A stretch of DNA of 7,331 nt from Oscillospiraceae bacterium (GTDB lineage: Bacteria; Bacillota; Clostridia; Oscillospirales; Acutalibacteraceae), in the NCBI GenBank assembly GCA_029007475.1, contig JAQXHW010000025.1:1-7331 (forward strand), written 5' to 3'. The notes beneath the pieces were generated by a model. The model was not told the origin of the DNA. It worked only from the letters and a program-made list of their open reading frames with translations, and did no database searches. Both the position numbers and the translations under genes were made by a program. Shown here piece by piece: positions 1 to 6,558 of the stretch; positions within the stretch are counted from its first letter, which is position 1, and every line of letters starts with the position of its first letter.

Positions 1-1477
1 ACATAAGGTAGGGCACTAAATACTGCTTCTTGCCGACGCTCTCGGTGAGCTCATAAAAGCGTTTTTTGAATCTCTCGTAAACCTCTACGGGAGGCTTGCC
101 CATGTATTTAAGAACGTTCTCCGAACAATGCTCGGGAGCAACCTTGAGCTGACCGCTGACATGGTATTTTACAAGCTCTTTGAAAAAGCTCTCGTCCCTG
201 TCGGCAATCAGGTAATCAAAGCGAATACCGGAACGGATAAAGACTTTTTTTACTTTCGGAAGCGTCCGAAGCTTTCGCAGAAGCGCGAGATAATCGGAAT
301 GGTCAACATTTACCGCTTTGCACATAGTAGGTGCTAAGCACTTTTTATCGGCACAGAGTCCTCTTTTAAGCTGCAAGTCGCAGGAGGGGGCACGGAAATT
401 AGCCGTAGGGCCGCCTACATCGTGAATATATCCCTTAAAATCGGGCATTTCCGTAATTCTCTTTGCCTCCTCAATAACAGACTCGTGACTTCGAACGCTA
501 ATCTGTCTGCCCTGATGATAGGCTAAAGAGCAGAAATTGCAGGCGCCGTAGCAGCCTCGGTTATGGATAATTGAAAACTTGACTTCCTCAATTCCCGGCA
601 CGCCGCCCAAAGCCTCATAGGAGGGGTGGTATGTACGCATGAAAGGCAGAGAATAGACCTTATCCATTTCCTCTGTGGTTAAAGGCGGCATCGGTGGGTT
701 TTGGATAAGTATTTTGTCCCCGTGACGCTGGATAATTCTGCTTCCTCTTGTGGCATCATGCTCCGCCTGCTGGATTTTGCAGGACTTCGCATACTTTTTC
801 TTACCCTCGTCAGAGTTTTCCGAAACTGCTTCGAAAGAGGGACACTCTCTCACAGGTCCGGGTGTGTAGTCGTGTGTTTTAACCGCATAACAGGTACCTA
901 AAATATCGGTGAGAGTTTTCTTATCATCACCCCTGTTGAGCCTGTCTGCAATCTCAACTATATGCTTTTCGCCCATTCCGTACATGAGAAGGTCTGCCTG
1001 AGAATCTATGAGAATAGAGGGCCTTACCCTATCGTCCCAGTAGTCGTAATGAGCAAAACGGCGAAGCGACGCCTCAAGTCCGCCTATGGCGATAAAGGCG
1101 TCGGGATAGAGTCTGCGCACCGCTTTTGAGTAAACTATTGTGGCTCTGTCGGGACGAGCTCCTGCTTTACCGCCCGGAGTATAGGCGTCCTCACTTCTCT
1201 TTTTCTTTGCGGCTGTATAATGAGCAACCATTGAATCAATATTTCCGCCGTTTATGAGAAAGCCTAAGCGGGGCTCACCGAAGCGGCAATAATCGGCATC
1301 ACATCTCGGCTGAGAGAGAATACATACTCTATACCCTGCGTTTTCCAACACCCTTGAAATTATAGCTGTACCGAAGGAGGGGTGGTCAACGTAAGCGTCG
1401 CCCGTTACAAGCACAAAGTCAGGTCTGTCCCAACCTCTCTCCTTCATTTCTTTTTTTGTTATGGGTAAAAATGGCAT
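1..1477 (-). CDS. ygiQ: YgiQ-family radical SAM protein (UPF0313), 5' part only
   Basis: Partial gene: 492 codons are open from an ATG at 1477-1475 to the left edge, with no stop reached; family members run to roughly 600-700 residues, so the C-terminal part is missing. The start is supported by AAGGTG five bases upstream and by a good promoter. The N-terminal ~290 residues match the YgiQ N-terminal region, including PDFVLVTGDAYVDHPSFG near residue 20. The radical SAM motif RGCYGACNFC carries C309, C313 and C316 (CX3CX2C), which ligate a [4Fe-4S] cluster and S-adenosylmethionine. A second cysteine set follows at C366, C375, C380 and C386, then the family motifs KVAPEH and GKKQYLVPY near the end. 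The biochemical role of the family is not established as far as I know, so no substrate is given. It is transcribed divergently from the lipoprotein gene. The family assignment is firm; the function is unknown. Confidence 0.95.
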   Translation of the reverse strand, partial: MPFLPITKKEMKERGWDRPDFVLVTGDAYVDHPSFGTAIISRVLENAGYRVCILSQPRCDADYCRFGEPRLGFLINGGNIDSMVAHYTAAKKKRSEDAYTPGGKAGARPDRATIVYSKAVRRLYPDAFIAIGGLEASLRRFAHYDYWDDRVRPSILIDSQADLLMYGMGEKHIVEIADRLNRGDDKKTLTDILGTCYAVKTHDYTPGPVRECPSFEAVSENSDEGKKKYAKSCKIQQAEHDATRGSRIIQRHGDKILIQNPPMPPLTTEEMDKVYSLPFMRTYHPSYEALGGVPGIEEVKFSIIHNRGCYGACNFCSLAYHQGRQISVRSHESVIEEAKRITEMPDFKGYIHDVGGPTANFRAPSCDLQLKRGLCADKKCLAPTMCKAVNVDHSDYLALLRKLRTLPKVKKVFIRSGIRFDYLIADRDESFFKELVKYHVSGQLKVAPEHCSENVLKYMGKPPVEVYERFKKRFYELTESVGKKQYLVPYLM

Positions 1478-1507
1478 AAGCTCACCTTCGATTTATACTG
1501 CATTTTG

Positions 1508-1536
1508 ATTATAGCATATTTCACCTGAGATGACAA
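1508..1536 (-). promoter_or_regulatory. Sigma-A promoter of ygiQ
   Basis: On the minus strand, TTGTCA (1536-1531, 5 of 6 match to TTGACA) is separated by exactly 17 bases from a perfect TATAAT (1513-1508). TGC immediately upstream of the -10 gives an extended -10 (TGn). Transcription would start near 1501, leaving a leader of about 24 bases before the ATG at 1477. This is a prediction from sequence only. Confidence 0.8.
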
Positions 1537-1550
1537 CGGCGAAATAACAG

Positions 1551-1562
1551 ACAAAATTTTGT
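1551..1562. promoter_or_regulatory. Perfect 12-bp palindrome between divergent promoters
   Basis: ACAAAATTTTGT is a perfect inverted repeat lying between the two -35 elements, 14 bases from that of ygiQ and 8 bases from that of the lipoprotein gene. It could be an operator for a dimeric regulator acting on both promoters. Because it is A+T rich, it could equally be an UP-element-like sequence or chance. No regulator is encoded in the window. Confidence 0.35.
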
Positions 1563-1570
1563 AACATATA

Positions 1571-1599
1571 GTGACAAGAAAAAACAGAGATGATATAAT
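1571..1599 (+). promoter_or_regulatory. Sigma-A promoter of the transglutaminase-like lipoprotein gene
   Basis: GTGACA (1571-1576, 5 of 6 match to TTGACA) is followed after exactly 17 bases by a perfect TATAAT (1594-1599), with TGA just upstream making an extended -10. Transcription is expected near 1606, about 30 bases before the ATG at 1636. The alternative upstream ATG at 1612 would then sit almost at the transcript's 5' end without a ribosome binding site, which argues against it. Confidence 0.8.
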
Positions 1600-1621
1600 A
1601 CAAGCAACCAAATGCCGAAAC

Positions 1622-1627
1622 AGGAGG
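1622..1627 (+). promoter_or_regulatory. Ribosome binding site fixing the lipoprotein start at 1636
   Basis: A perfect AGGAGG lies eight bases before the ATG at 1636. It falls downstream of the in-frame ATG at 1612, so the longer reading would put the ribosome binding site inside the coding region. The shorter start also gives a clean signal peptide beginning MKKILALLL. Confidence 0.9.
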
Positions 1628-1635
1628 CGTTACGC

Positions 1636-2883
1636 ATGAAAAAAATTCTGGCCCTTTTACTCTGCGCTATAATTGCGGTAAGCTCAAGCGGTTGTATTCC
1701 CATAAGAATAACGCTCTATCCTGCCACAGATGAACAAATTATCGAGAGAGAAAGCAAAATTACTAAATTCGGTTTTTCTAACTCTGATGACGACAAATTT
1801 ATTGAAGAAGTCCTCACCGCAGACGAGCTCAGAAACTGGGAAAACCCCTACGGTAAATACAGCTCTTATGTACTCTACAAAAGCCTCTCGAACAGAGATG
1901 AAAAGCTTATCTACAAGGCCCTTGAATATGCTATGGTCAACAGCTACAAAAAAATATGTATTGACGACAAGCTTGGTGTCAGGAGATCGGCAATCGAGTC
2001 AATAGTTCAGTTTCTTTCTTTGGACACTCCTTTTTTGGAGCAAAACCTGATGATGATTGTGGCAGAAAACGTAGCAAATTTTTATAATTACAAGGCTGAG
2101 GACGGCAGAGACGTCAGCGTTCTCCTAAGATGTTCCGTTATATCCTTGAAAAACTTCACCGAGGAACTTTGGGAGTCAAAAATGGAAGCTCTCAGAGAAG
2201 CAGAAAAAATATACAAGGAACTTGACTGCGGCGAAGAGGGAATTGAGCTTGCGGAAAAAATCTACCGCTACGTTGCAACCTCTATTGAATACAAGCCCTA
2301 CGAAAGCGATGAGGGCATCTATCAGGGAAATTATGCGCCCTTCCTATATGATGCCCTCATAACCAAGAAAACCCACTGTGACGGCTTCACAAATGCACTT
2401 TCCCTCCTCTATTCAATGGCAGGCTTCGAGCAGGTTGAAAAGAATATCCCCGGCCACACCTTCAACTGCGTAAAAATTGAGGGGAAATGGTACAACATGG
2501 ACGCTACCGGGGGAAGCTTAATCCCTGATAATGCCACAACCATGGGCGCCGGTCCTTACTTTGCATTTCCCACCTACCTGCAGAACGATAAACACGACTT
2601 CTTTATGTATTATCCGACTTGCCGTGACGGTTACTATATGGATGCCGACGCAACACTTAACTCTTGCAGCGACGAGGACTTTTTCACTACTGCCTGCAAA
2701 GCCTTTAAGTCTCACAATAACGAGTGGACGATGATATTGGTTGAACATTATGACAAGGATGAATTTATTGCTCAGGTTCAGAAGTTATCCGATTACTTAG
2801 ACGTTGACATTGTCTACTCAGCCTCATACACAATATACGGTAAAATTATCCTATACATTATAAATGATGAAGTGTATGATTAA
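1636..2883 (+). CDS. Secreted lipoprotein with transglutaminase-like (cysteine protease-fold) domain
   Basis: 415 residues from the ATG at 1636. The N-terminus is a lipoprotein signal: two lysines, a hydrophobic stretch at residues 4-15, then SSGC with the candidate lipidated cysteine at C20, so the mature protein is expected on the outer face of the membrane. Residues ~35-200 are mostly charged and probably helical, and I recognise no family there. The transglutaminase-like core lies at about 205-295: HCDGF holds C248, GHTFN holds H274 and WYNMDAT holds D289, matching the Cys-His-Asp triad in order and spacing. The C-terminal ~120 residues have no recognised domain. Such domains act as proteases, peptide cyclases or, less often, cross-linking enzymes; the substrate cannot be read here, but cell-wall peptide or surface-protein processing is plausible. 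It has its own promoter and terminator, so it is probably a single-gene unit. The core domain is firm; the specific function is unknown. Confidence 0.88.
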   Translation: MKKILALLLCAIIAVSSSGCIPIRITLYPATDEQIIERESKITKFGFSNSDDDKFIEEVLTADELRNWENPYGKYSSYVLYKSLSNRDEKLIYKALEYAMVNSYKKICIDDKLGVRRSAIESIVQFLSLDTPFLEQNLMMIVAENVANFYNYKAEDGRDVSVLLRCSVISLKNFTEELWESKMEALREAEKIYKELDCGEEGIELAEKIYRYVATSIEYKPYESDEGIYQGNYAPFLYDALITKKTHCDGFTNALSLLYSMAGFEQVEKNIPGHTFNCVKIEGKWYNMDATGGSLIPDNATTMGAGPYFAFPTYLQNDKHDFFMYYPTCRDGYYMDADATLNSCSDEDFFTTACKAFKSHNNEWTMILVEHYDKDEFIAQVQKLSDYLDVDIVYSASYTIYGKIILYIINDEVYD

Positions 2884-2890
2884 TCTTTAC

Positions 2891-2928
2891 AGCCCAAAGC
2901 TTATGAAAGTTTTGGGCTTTTGCTTTTT
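2891..2928 (+). terminator. Rho-independent terminator of the lipoprotein gene
   Basis: A 12-bp stem (2891-2902 with 2907-2918, one G-T wobble, all other pairs standard) encloses the four-base loop ATGA and is followed by TTTGCTTTTT. The stem starts seven bases after the TAA stop. This is a strong candidate, and it separates the lipoprotein gene from ddh. Confidence 0.9.
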
Positions 2929-2986
2929 AGATATAAATTTCGCCAAAAAATATTTCTGATTTTTCCATATTTTTACGGCATAGGTA

Positions 2987-3016
2987 TTTACAAATGCGGT
3001 TTCTTTGAGTTAAAAT
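2987..3016 (+). promoter_or_regulatory. Probable promoter of ddh
   Basis: TTTACA (2987-2992, 5 of 6) and TAAAAT (3011-3016, 5 of 6) are separated by 18 bases. Transcription would begin near 3023, giving a leader of about 59 bases. No extended -10 is present, so the call is weaker than the two promoters near 1500-1600, but a promoter is expected here because a terminator lies upstream. Confidence 0.55.
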
Positions 3017-3030
3017 AGCTTTGTATTTTG

Positions 3031-3057
3031 ATACCGTAAGGCTTATGCTTTCGGTAT
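3031..3057 (+). promoter_or_regulatory. Leader hairpin upstream of ddh
   Basis: ATACCG (3031-3036) pairs with CGGTAT (3052-3057), then after one T-T mismatch AAG (3038-3040) pairs with CTT (3048-3050) around a seven-base loop. It lies between the predicted transcription start and the ribosome binding site. No run of T follows, so it is not a terminator. It could stabilise the 5' end or bind a regulator. It is far too small for a lysine riboswitch. Confidence 0.4.
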
Positions 3058-3066
3058 TTCACTTGA

Positions 3067-3074
3067 AAGGAAGG
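3067..3074 (+). promoter_or_regulatory. Ribosome binding site choosing the ddh start at 3082
   Basis: AAGGAAGG ends seven bases before the ATG at 3082 but only one base before the in-frame ATG at 3076. The spacing favours 3082, which yields MKIRIGIFGYGNLG, the usual beginning of the family. The difference is only two residues. Confidence 0.7.
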
Positions 3075-3081
3075 AATGTTT

Positions 3082-4068
3082 ATGAAGATTAGAATCGGTA
3101 TTTTCGGCTACGGCAACTTAGGCAGAGGAATTGAAAGCGCAATAAGGCAAAACCCCGATATGGAGCTTGTGGCAGTTTTCACTCGAAGAAATCCCGATAC
3201 AGTTAAAATCAGCACCGAGGGAGTAACAGTTGCCCATGCGGATGATGTTAAGAGCTTTAAGGACAAGATTGACGTTATGATTCTCTGCGGAGGCAGCGCT
3301 ACCGATTTACCCGTTCAGACCCCCGTTTTAGCAAAGGACTTCACTGTTGTCGACAGTTTTGACACTCACGCAAAAATTCCCGAGCACTTTGCAAATGTTG
3401 ATAAGGCTTCTAAGGAAGCCGGCAAGGTTTCCATGATTTCAGTCGGCTGGGACCCCGGTATGTTCTCCCTCAACCGTCTTTACGCTTCCTGCATTCTCCC
3501 TGAGGGTCAGGACTACACCTTCTGGGGTAAGGGCGTCAGCCAAGGTCATTCGGACGCAATCAGAAGGATTGAGGGCGTCCTTGACGGCAAGCAGTACACA
3601 ATCCCCGTAGAGTCTGCTCTTGAGGCGGTAAGAAGCGGCTCAGAGCCTAACCTAACTACAAGAGAAAAGCACACAAGAGAGTGCTTTGTAGTCGCTGAGG
3701 AGGGTGCCGACCTTGCCCGAATCGAAAAGGAAATCAAGGAGATGCCCAACTACTTTGCCGATTACGATACCACCGTGCATTTTATTTCCCACGACGAACT
3801 AAAAAAGAACCACAGCGGTATTCCCCACGGCGGCTTCGTTATCCGCACAGGTAAGACAGGCTTAAATAAGGAAAACACCCATGTTATTGAGTACAACCTG
3901 AAGCTTGACTCGAACCCCGAATTCACCGCTTCCGTTATCACCGCTTTCGCAAGAGCCGCTTATAAGCTGGAAAAAGCAGGAGAATCAGGCTGTAAGACAG
4001 TTTTCGATATTCCCCCTGCATACTTGAGCGCACAGTCTCCCGAGGAGCTTCGTGCACATCTTCTCTGA
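3082..4068 (+). CDS. ddh: meso-Diaminopimelate D-dehydrogenase
   Basis: 328 residues, matching the family's usual 320-330. The enzyme (EC 1.4.1.16) uses NADPH and ammonia to convert tetrahydrodipicolinate directly to meso-2,6-diaminopimelate, the one-step branch of lysine and peptidoglycan precursor synthesis, in the cytoplasm. The NADPH-binding Rossmann motif GYGNLG is at residues 9-14, with R35-R36 after the second strand where the 2'-phosphate is expected to bind. Family signatures follow: CGGSATDLP (69-77), SFDTH (92-96), WDPGMFSLNR (123-132), FWGKGVSQGHSDAIRRI (147-163) and PHGGFVIR (248-255). The reading frame is intact, with no missing signature. It is flanked by terminators on both sides, so it is probably transcribed alone from the promoter near 3000. 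I do not see other dap or lys genes nearby, and whether the cell also has another DAP route cannot be judged here. Confidence 0.97.
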   Translation: MKIRIGIFGYGNLGRGIESAIRQNPDMELVAVFTRRNPDTVKISTEGVTVAHADDVKSFKDKIDVMILCGGSATDLPVQTPVLAKDFTVVDSFDTHAKIPEHFANVDKASKEAGKVSMISVGWDPGMFSLNRLYASCILPEGQDYTFWGKGVSQGHSDAIRRIEGVLDGKQYTIPVESALEAVRSGSEPNLTTREKHTRECFVVAEEGADLARIEKEIKEMPNYFADYDTTVHFISHDELKKNHSGIPHGGFVIRTGKTGLNKENTHVIEYNLKLDSNPEFTASVITAFARAAYKLEKAGESGCKTVFDIPPAYLSAQSPEELRAHLL

Positions 4069-4089
4069 TAATCATAAATCACAGAAAAT

Positions 4090-4130
4090 CAGGACTGCTA
4101 CGTTTTTTCGCAGCAGTCCTGTTCATTTTT
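4090..4130 (+). terminator. Terminator between convergent ddh and capG
   Basis: CAGGACTGCT (4090-4099) pairs perfectly with AGCAGTCCTG (4112-4121), and CG/CG pairs inside close a loop of six T. The tail TTCATTTTT suits plus-strand termination for ddh. On the minus strand the stem starts only a few bases after the capG stop and is followed by ATTTTCTGT, so it may also end the cap transcript, less efficiently. Confidence 0.88.
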
Positions 4131-4134
4131 ACCG

Positions 4135-5313
4135 TTATTTTCGCCAGACCATCTTGTCAACTACACCCGTATAGGACTGGATAATTTTTACTACCTTAGA
4201 GGAAACATTCTCCTCAACATAGTCGGGAACGGGAATTCCGAAATCTCCGTTTTTATCCATCTCTACTGCCGTTTCAATCGCCTGCAGAAGACTCTTTTTA
4301 TCAATTCCTGCGAGAGTAAAACAGGCTTTATCAAGAGCTTCGGGACGCTCGGTAGAGGTACGGATACACACCGCAGGGAAGGGATTGCCCACACCTGTAA
4401 AAAAGCTGCTTTCCTCAGGGAGCGTGCCGCTGTCGGAAACAACACAAAACGCGTTCATCTGCAAGCAGTTGTAGTCATGAAAGCCCAAAGGCTCGTTGCG
4501 AATTACTCTACGGTCAAGCTCGAAGCCGCTTTCCTCAAGGCGCTTTTTTGAGCGGGGATGGCAGGAATAAAGCACAGGCATATCGTACTTCTCAGCCATT
4601 TCATTTATTGCTGTAAAGAGGCTTGTGAAGTTTTTCTCGGTATCAATATTTTCCTCTCTGTGAGCAGAGAGAAGTATGTATTTCTTTGGCTCAAGATTCA
4701 GTCTTGTCAAGACGTCGCTTGACTTTATTTCATCTAAATTTGCACGGAGCACCTCTGCCATAGGGGAGCCTGTAACAAAGGTTCTCTCCTTAGGTAAGCC
4801 ACACTCATGGAGATACCGTCTTGCGTGTTCGCTGTAAGCTAAATTTACGTCGGAAATTATATCAACGATTCTTCTGTTGGTTTCCTCGGGTAAGCACTCA
4901 TCCTTGCAACGGTTGCCTGCTTCCATGTGAAAAATGGGGATATGCAATCTCTTTGCGGAAATTGCTGAAAGGCAGGAGTTGGTATCGCCTAAGATAAGCA
5001 GCGCATCAGGTTTTATCTCTTTCATGAGCTTATATGATGCGCTGATGATATTACCCACAGTCTCGCCCAAGTCTTCGCCTACTGCGTCCATATAAACCTC
5101 AGGATTTTCGAGTTTCAAATCCCTGAAAAACACTCCGTTGAGGTTGTAATCATAATTCTGTCCCGTATGGGCAAGAATTACGTCAAAATATTTTCTGCAC
5201 TTTGTAATTACTGCCGAAAGACGAATAATCTCAGGTCGGGTACCCACAATTATTAGCAGCTTCAGCTTTCCGTTATCTCTGAATTTTACCTCTGAAAACT
5301 TTTTGAAATTCAC
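4135..5313 (-). CDS. capG: UDP-N-acetyl sugar 2-epimerase of UDP-L-FucNAc synthesis (CapG/FnlC type)
   Basis: 392 residues of the non-hydrolysing UDP-GlcNAc 2-epimerase (WecB-like, GT-B fold) family. In the CapEFG pathway it epimerises C2 of UDP-2-acetamido-2,6-dideoxy-L-talose to give UDP-N-acetyl-L-fucosamine in the cytoplasm. Visible signatures are VGTRPE (23-28), TGQN (50-53), GDTNS (109-113), HMEAGNR (129-135), PEETNRRIVD (142-151), SAHREENI (216-223), CHP (251-253), SDSGTLPEES (293-302) and TERPE (321-325). The variants NRCKDE after HMEAG, TGSPMAEV and the FFTGVG segment near 304-309 look like the FnlC/CapG branch rather than WecB/MnaA. The start is a GTG preceded by AAAGGAAG with eight bases spacing; the first in-frame ATG (M75) is well past the VGTRPE motif, so GTG is required. 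It follows capF by 48 bases, within one operon. Subfamily choice rests on both motifs and neighbours. Confidence 0.94.
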   Translation of the reverse strand: MNFKKFSEVKFRDNGKLKLLIIVGTRPEIIRLSAVITKCRKYFDVILAHTGQNYDYNLNGVFFRDLKLENPEVYMDAVGEDLGETVGNIISASYKLMKEIKPDALLILGDTNSCLSAISAKRLHIPIFHMEAGNRCKDECLPEETNRRIVDIISDVNLAYSEHARRYLHECGLPKERTFVTGSPMAEVLRANLDEIKSSDVLTRLNLEPKKYILLSAHREENIDTEKNFTSLFTAINEMAEKYDMPVLYSCHPRSKKRLEESGFELDRRVIRNEPLGFHDYNCLQMNAFCVVSDSGTLPEESSFFTGVGNPFPAVCIRTSTERPEALDKACFTLAGIDKKSLLQAIETAVEMDKNGDFGIPVPDYVEENVSSKVVKIIQSYTGVVDKMVWRK

Positions 5314-5321
5314 AGTTTTAG

Positions 5322-5329
5322 CTTCCTTT
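5322..5329 (-). promoter_or_regulatory. Ribosome binding site for the GTG start of capG
   Basis: On the minus strand AAAGGAAG lies eight bases before GTG at 5313-5311. It supports a non-ATG start for capG in the short capF-capG gap. No terminator or convincing promoter is visible in that gap, so the two genes are probably co-transcribed. Confidence 0.7.
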
Positions 5330-5361
5330 CTCTACGTTAGCGTTATGTCCGCTACTAATTA

Positions 5362-6558
5362 TTATACTACCTCAAAGAATGTATCCGGACGACCAGGGTC
5401 AAACTGCTCATTTGCCCACATAACCGTTACCAGGTTTTCGGTTTCGCTTAGATTAATGATGTTATGAGTATAGCCGGGCAGCATGTGAACTGCTTCTATT
5501 TTCTCGCCGCTTACCTCGAATCGAAGCACCTCGTCGGTACCGATTTTTCGCTGCTCAATAAGTCCGCGACCGCTGACAACAATAAAAAATTCCCATTTAC
5601 TGTGGTGCCAATGCTGACCCTTAGTGATGCCGGGCTTTGAGATATTAACGGAAAACTGTCCGCAGTTCGCAGTTTTCATAAGCTCGGTAAAGGAGCCTCT
5701 GTCGTCGCAGTTCATCCTCAGAGGGAAAGAAACCTTCTCTTTGGGAAGATAACTGAGATATGTGCTGTAAAGCTTTTTTGCGAAGGAATTTTCGGGTATC
5801 TCTGGCATCACCAGCGTCTTAGGCTGATTTGAAAATTTCTCAAGCAAGTCAACAATCTCGCCTAAGGTTGCCTTGTGAACTACCGGAGCATAGCAGTATT
5901 TTCCGCTTTCACAGGGTACTGTATCTAAGCCCTCAAACTCACAGCGATGCTCCCTGCCCTCAAGACAAAGCATCATCTCGTCAACTAAATCGTCTATGTA
6001 AAGAAGCGTAAGCTCAACGGCTCTGTCGCTGACGCTTATCGGCAGGTCGTTTGCAATATTGTTGCAAAAGGTGGCAACGACTGAATTATAGTTAGGTCTG
6101 CACCACTTGCCGAAAAGATTCGGAAAGCGGTAAACCAAAACTCTTGCTCCTGTTTCCTTAGAGTAAGCAAAAAGCAAGTCCTCCCCTGACTTCTTGCTTC
6201 TGCCGTATTCAGAATCATAGCGTCCAATGCAGGTTGCCTGAATCGAGGAAGAAAGCATAACAGGACAGGTGTTATTGTGAGCCTTAAGGTTTTCAAGGAG
6301 TCTTGAAGCAAATCCGAAATTACCCTCCATAAACTCCTCAGGCTTCTCGGGACGGTTAACTCCGGCTAAGTTGAAAACAAAGTCAGACTTGCCGCAATAC
6401 TTATAAAGCAACGCTTCGTCGGTATCAATATCACATTCAAATATTTCATCAACAGAAATGTCAGGGTGAGTTCTGTCTTTGGAATCTCTGATATTCTTTA
6501 GTGCCTCACAGAGATTTCTGCCCACAAAGCCGCGGGCTCCGGTTACAAGTATATTCAT
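5362..6558 (-). CDS. capF: Bifunctional CapF: NADPH-dependent keto-sugar reductase plus C-terminal cupin epimerase
   Basis: 398 residues, against about 369 for Staphylococcus aureus CapF. The protein takes the keto-sugar from CapE, epimerises C3 with its cupin domain and reduces C4 with its short-chain dehydrogenase domain, giving the L-talose-type intermediate that CapG uses. The N-terminal domain shows GARGFVG (7-13, nucleotide binding), NLAGVNRPE (63-71), SSSIQAT (103-109), the catalytic Y118 and K122 in YGRSK, and RFPNLFGKWC (144-153). The C-terminal cupin begins near DDRGSF (285-290); GQHWHHSKWE (H316, H318, H319, E323) and GYTHN (H365) are the probable metal ligands, and the end FDPGRPDTFFEV is typical. 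The extra length includes a segment near 200-228 with C206, C216 and C222. The start ATG at 6558 has GAGGAA five bases upstream. The gene ends in tandem TAA TAA. It lies second in the capE-capF-capG order. Confidence 0.97.
   Translation of the reverse strand: MNILVTGARGFVGRNLCEALKNIRDSKDRTHPDISVDEIFECDIDTDEALLYKYCGKSDFVFNLAGVNRPEKPEEFMEGNFGFASRLLENLKAHNNTCPVMLSSSIQATCIGRYDSEYGRSKKSGEDLLFAYSKETGARVLVYRFPNLFGKWCRPNYNSVVATFCNNIANDLPISVSDRAVELTLLYIDDLVDEMMLCLEGREHRCEFEGLDTVPCESGKYCYAPVVHKATLGEIVDLLEKFSNQPKTLVMPEIPENSFAKKLYSTYLSYLPKEKVSFPLRMNCDDRGSFTELMKTANCGQFSVNISKPGITKGQHWHHSKWEFFIVVSGRGLIEQRKIGTDEVLRFEVSGEKIEAVHMLPGYTHNIINLSETENLVTVMWANEQFDPGRPDTFFEVV

Noticed and set aside
128..337. 69-codon plus-strand frame starting at 128
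   Set aside because: It lies wholly inside the ygiQ coding region on the other strand, which shows clear family motifs, and it has no recognisable product or ribosome binding site.
701..901. 66-codon plus-strand frame
   Set aside because: Antisense to conserved ygiQ sequence (the QNPPMPPLTTEEMD region), with no independent support.
1612..1635. Upstream ATG at 1612 as start of the lipoprotein
   Set aside because: It would place AGGAGG inside the gene, sit almost at the transcription start, and add eight residues in front of a clean signal peptide.
1521..1703. 60-codon minus-strand frame with a hydrophobic stretch
   Set aside because: It covers the divergent promoters and the antisense of the lipoprotein signal peptide; the hydrophobic character is a mirror effect and it has no promoter of its own.
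1730..2005. 91-codon plus-strand frame within the lipoprotein gene
   Set aside because: A shifted-frame shadow of a gene with a confirmed reading frame; no motif or ribosome binding site.
2884..3081. Lysine riboswitch upstream of ddh
   Set aside because: After the preceding terminator and the predicted promoter, only about 59 leader bases remain, with one small hairpin, too little for the known lysine riboswitch.
6036..6311. 91-codon minus-strand frame within capF
   Set aside because: Same strand but a different frame from capF, whose own frame carries all the conserved motifs.
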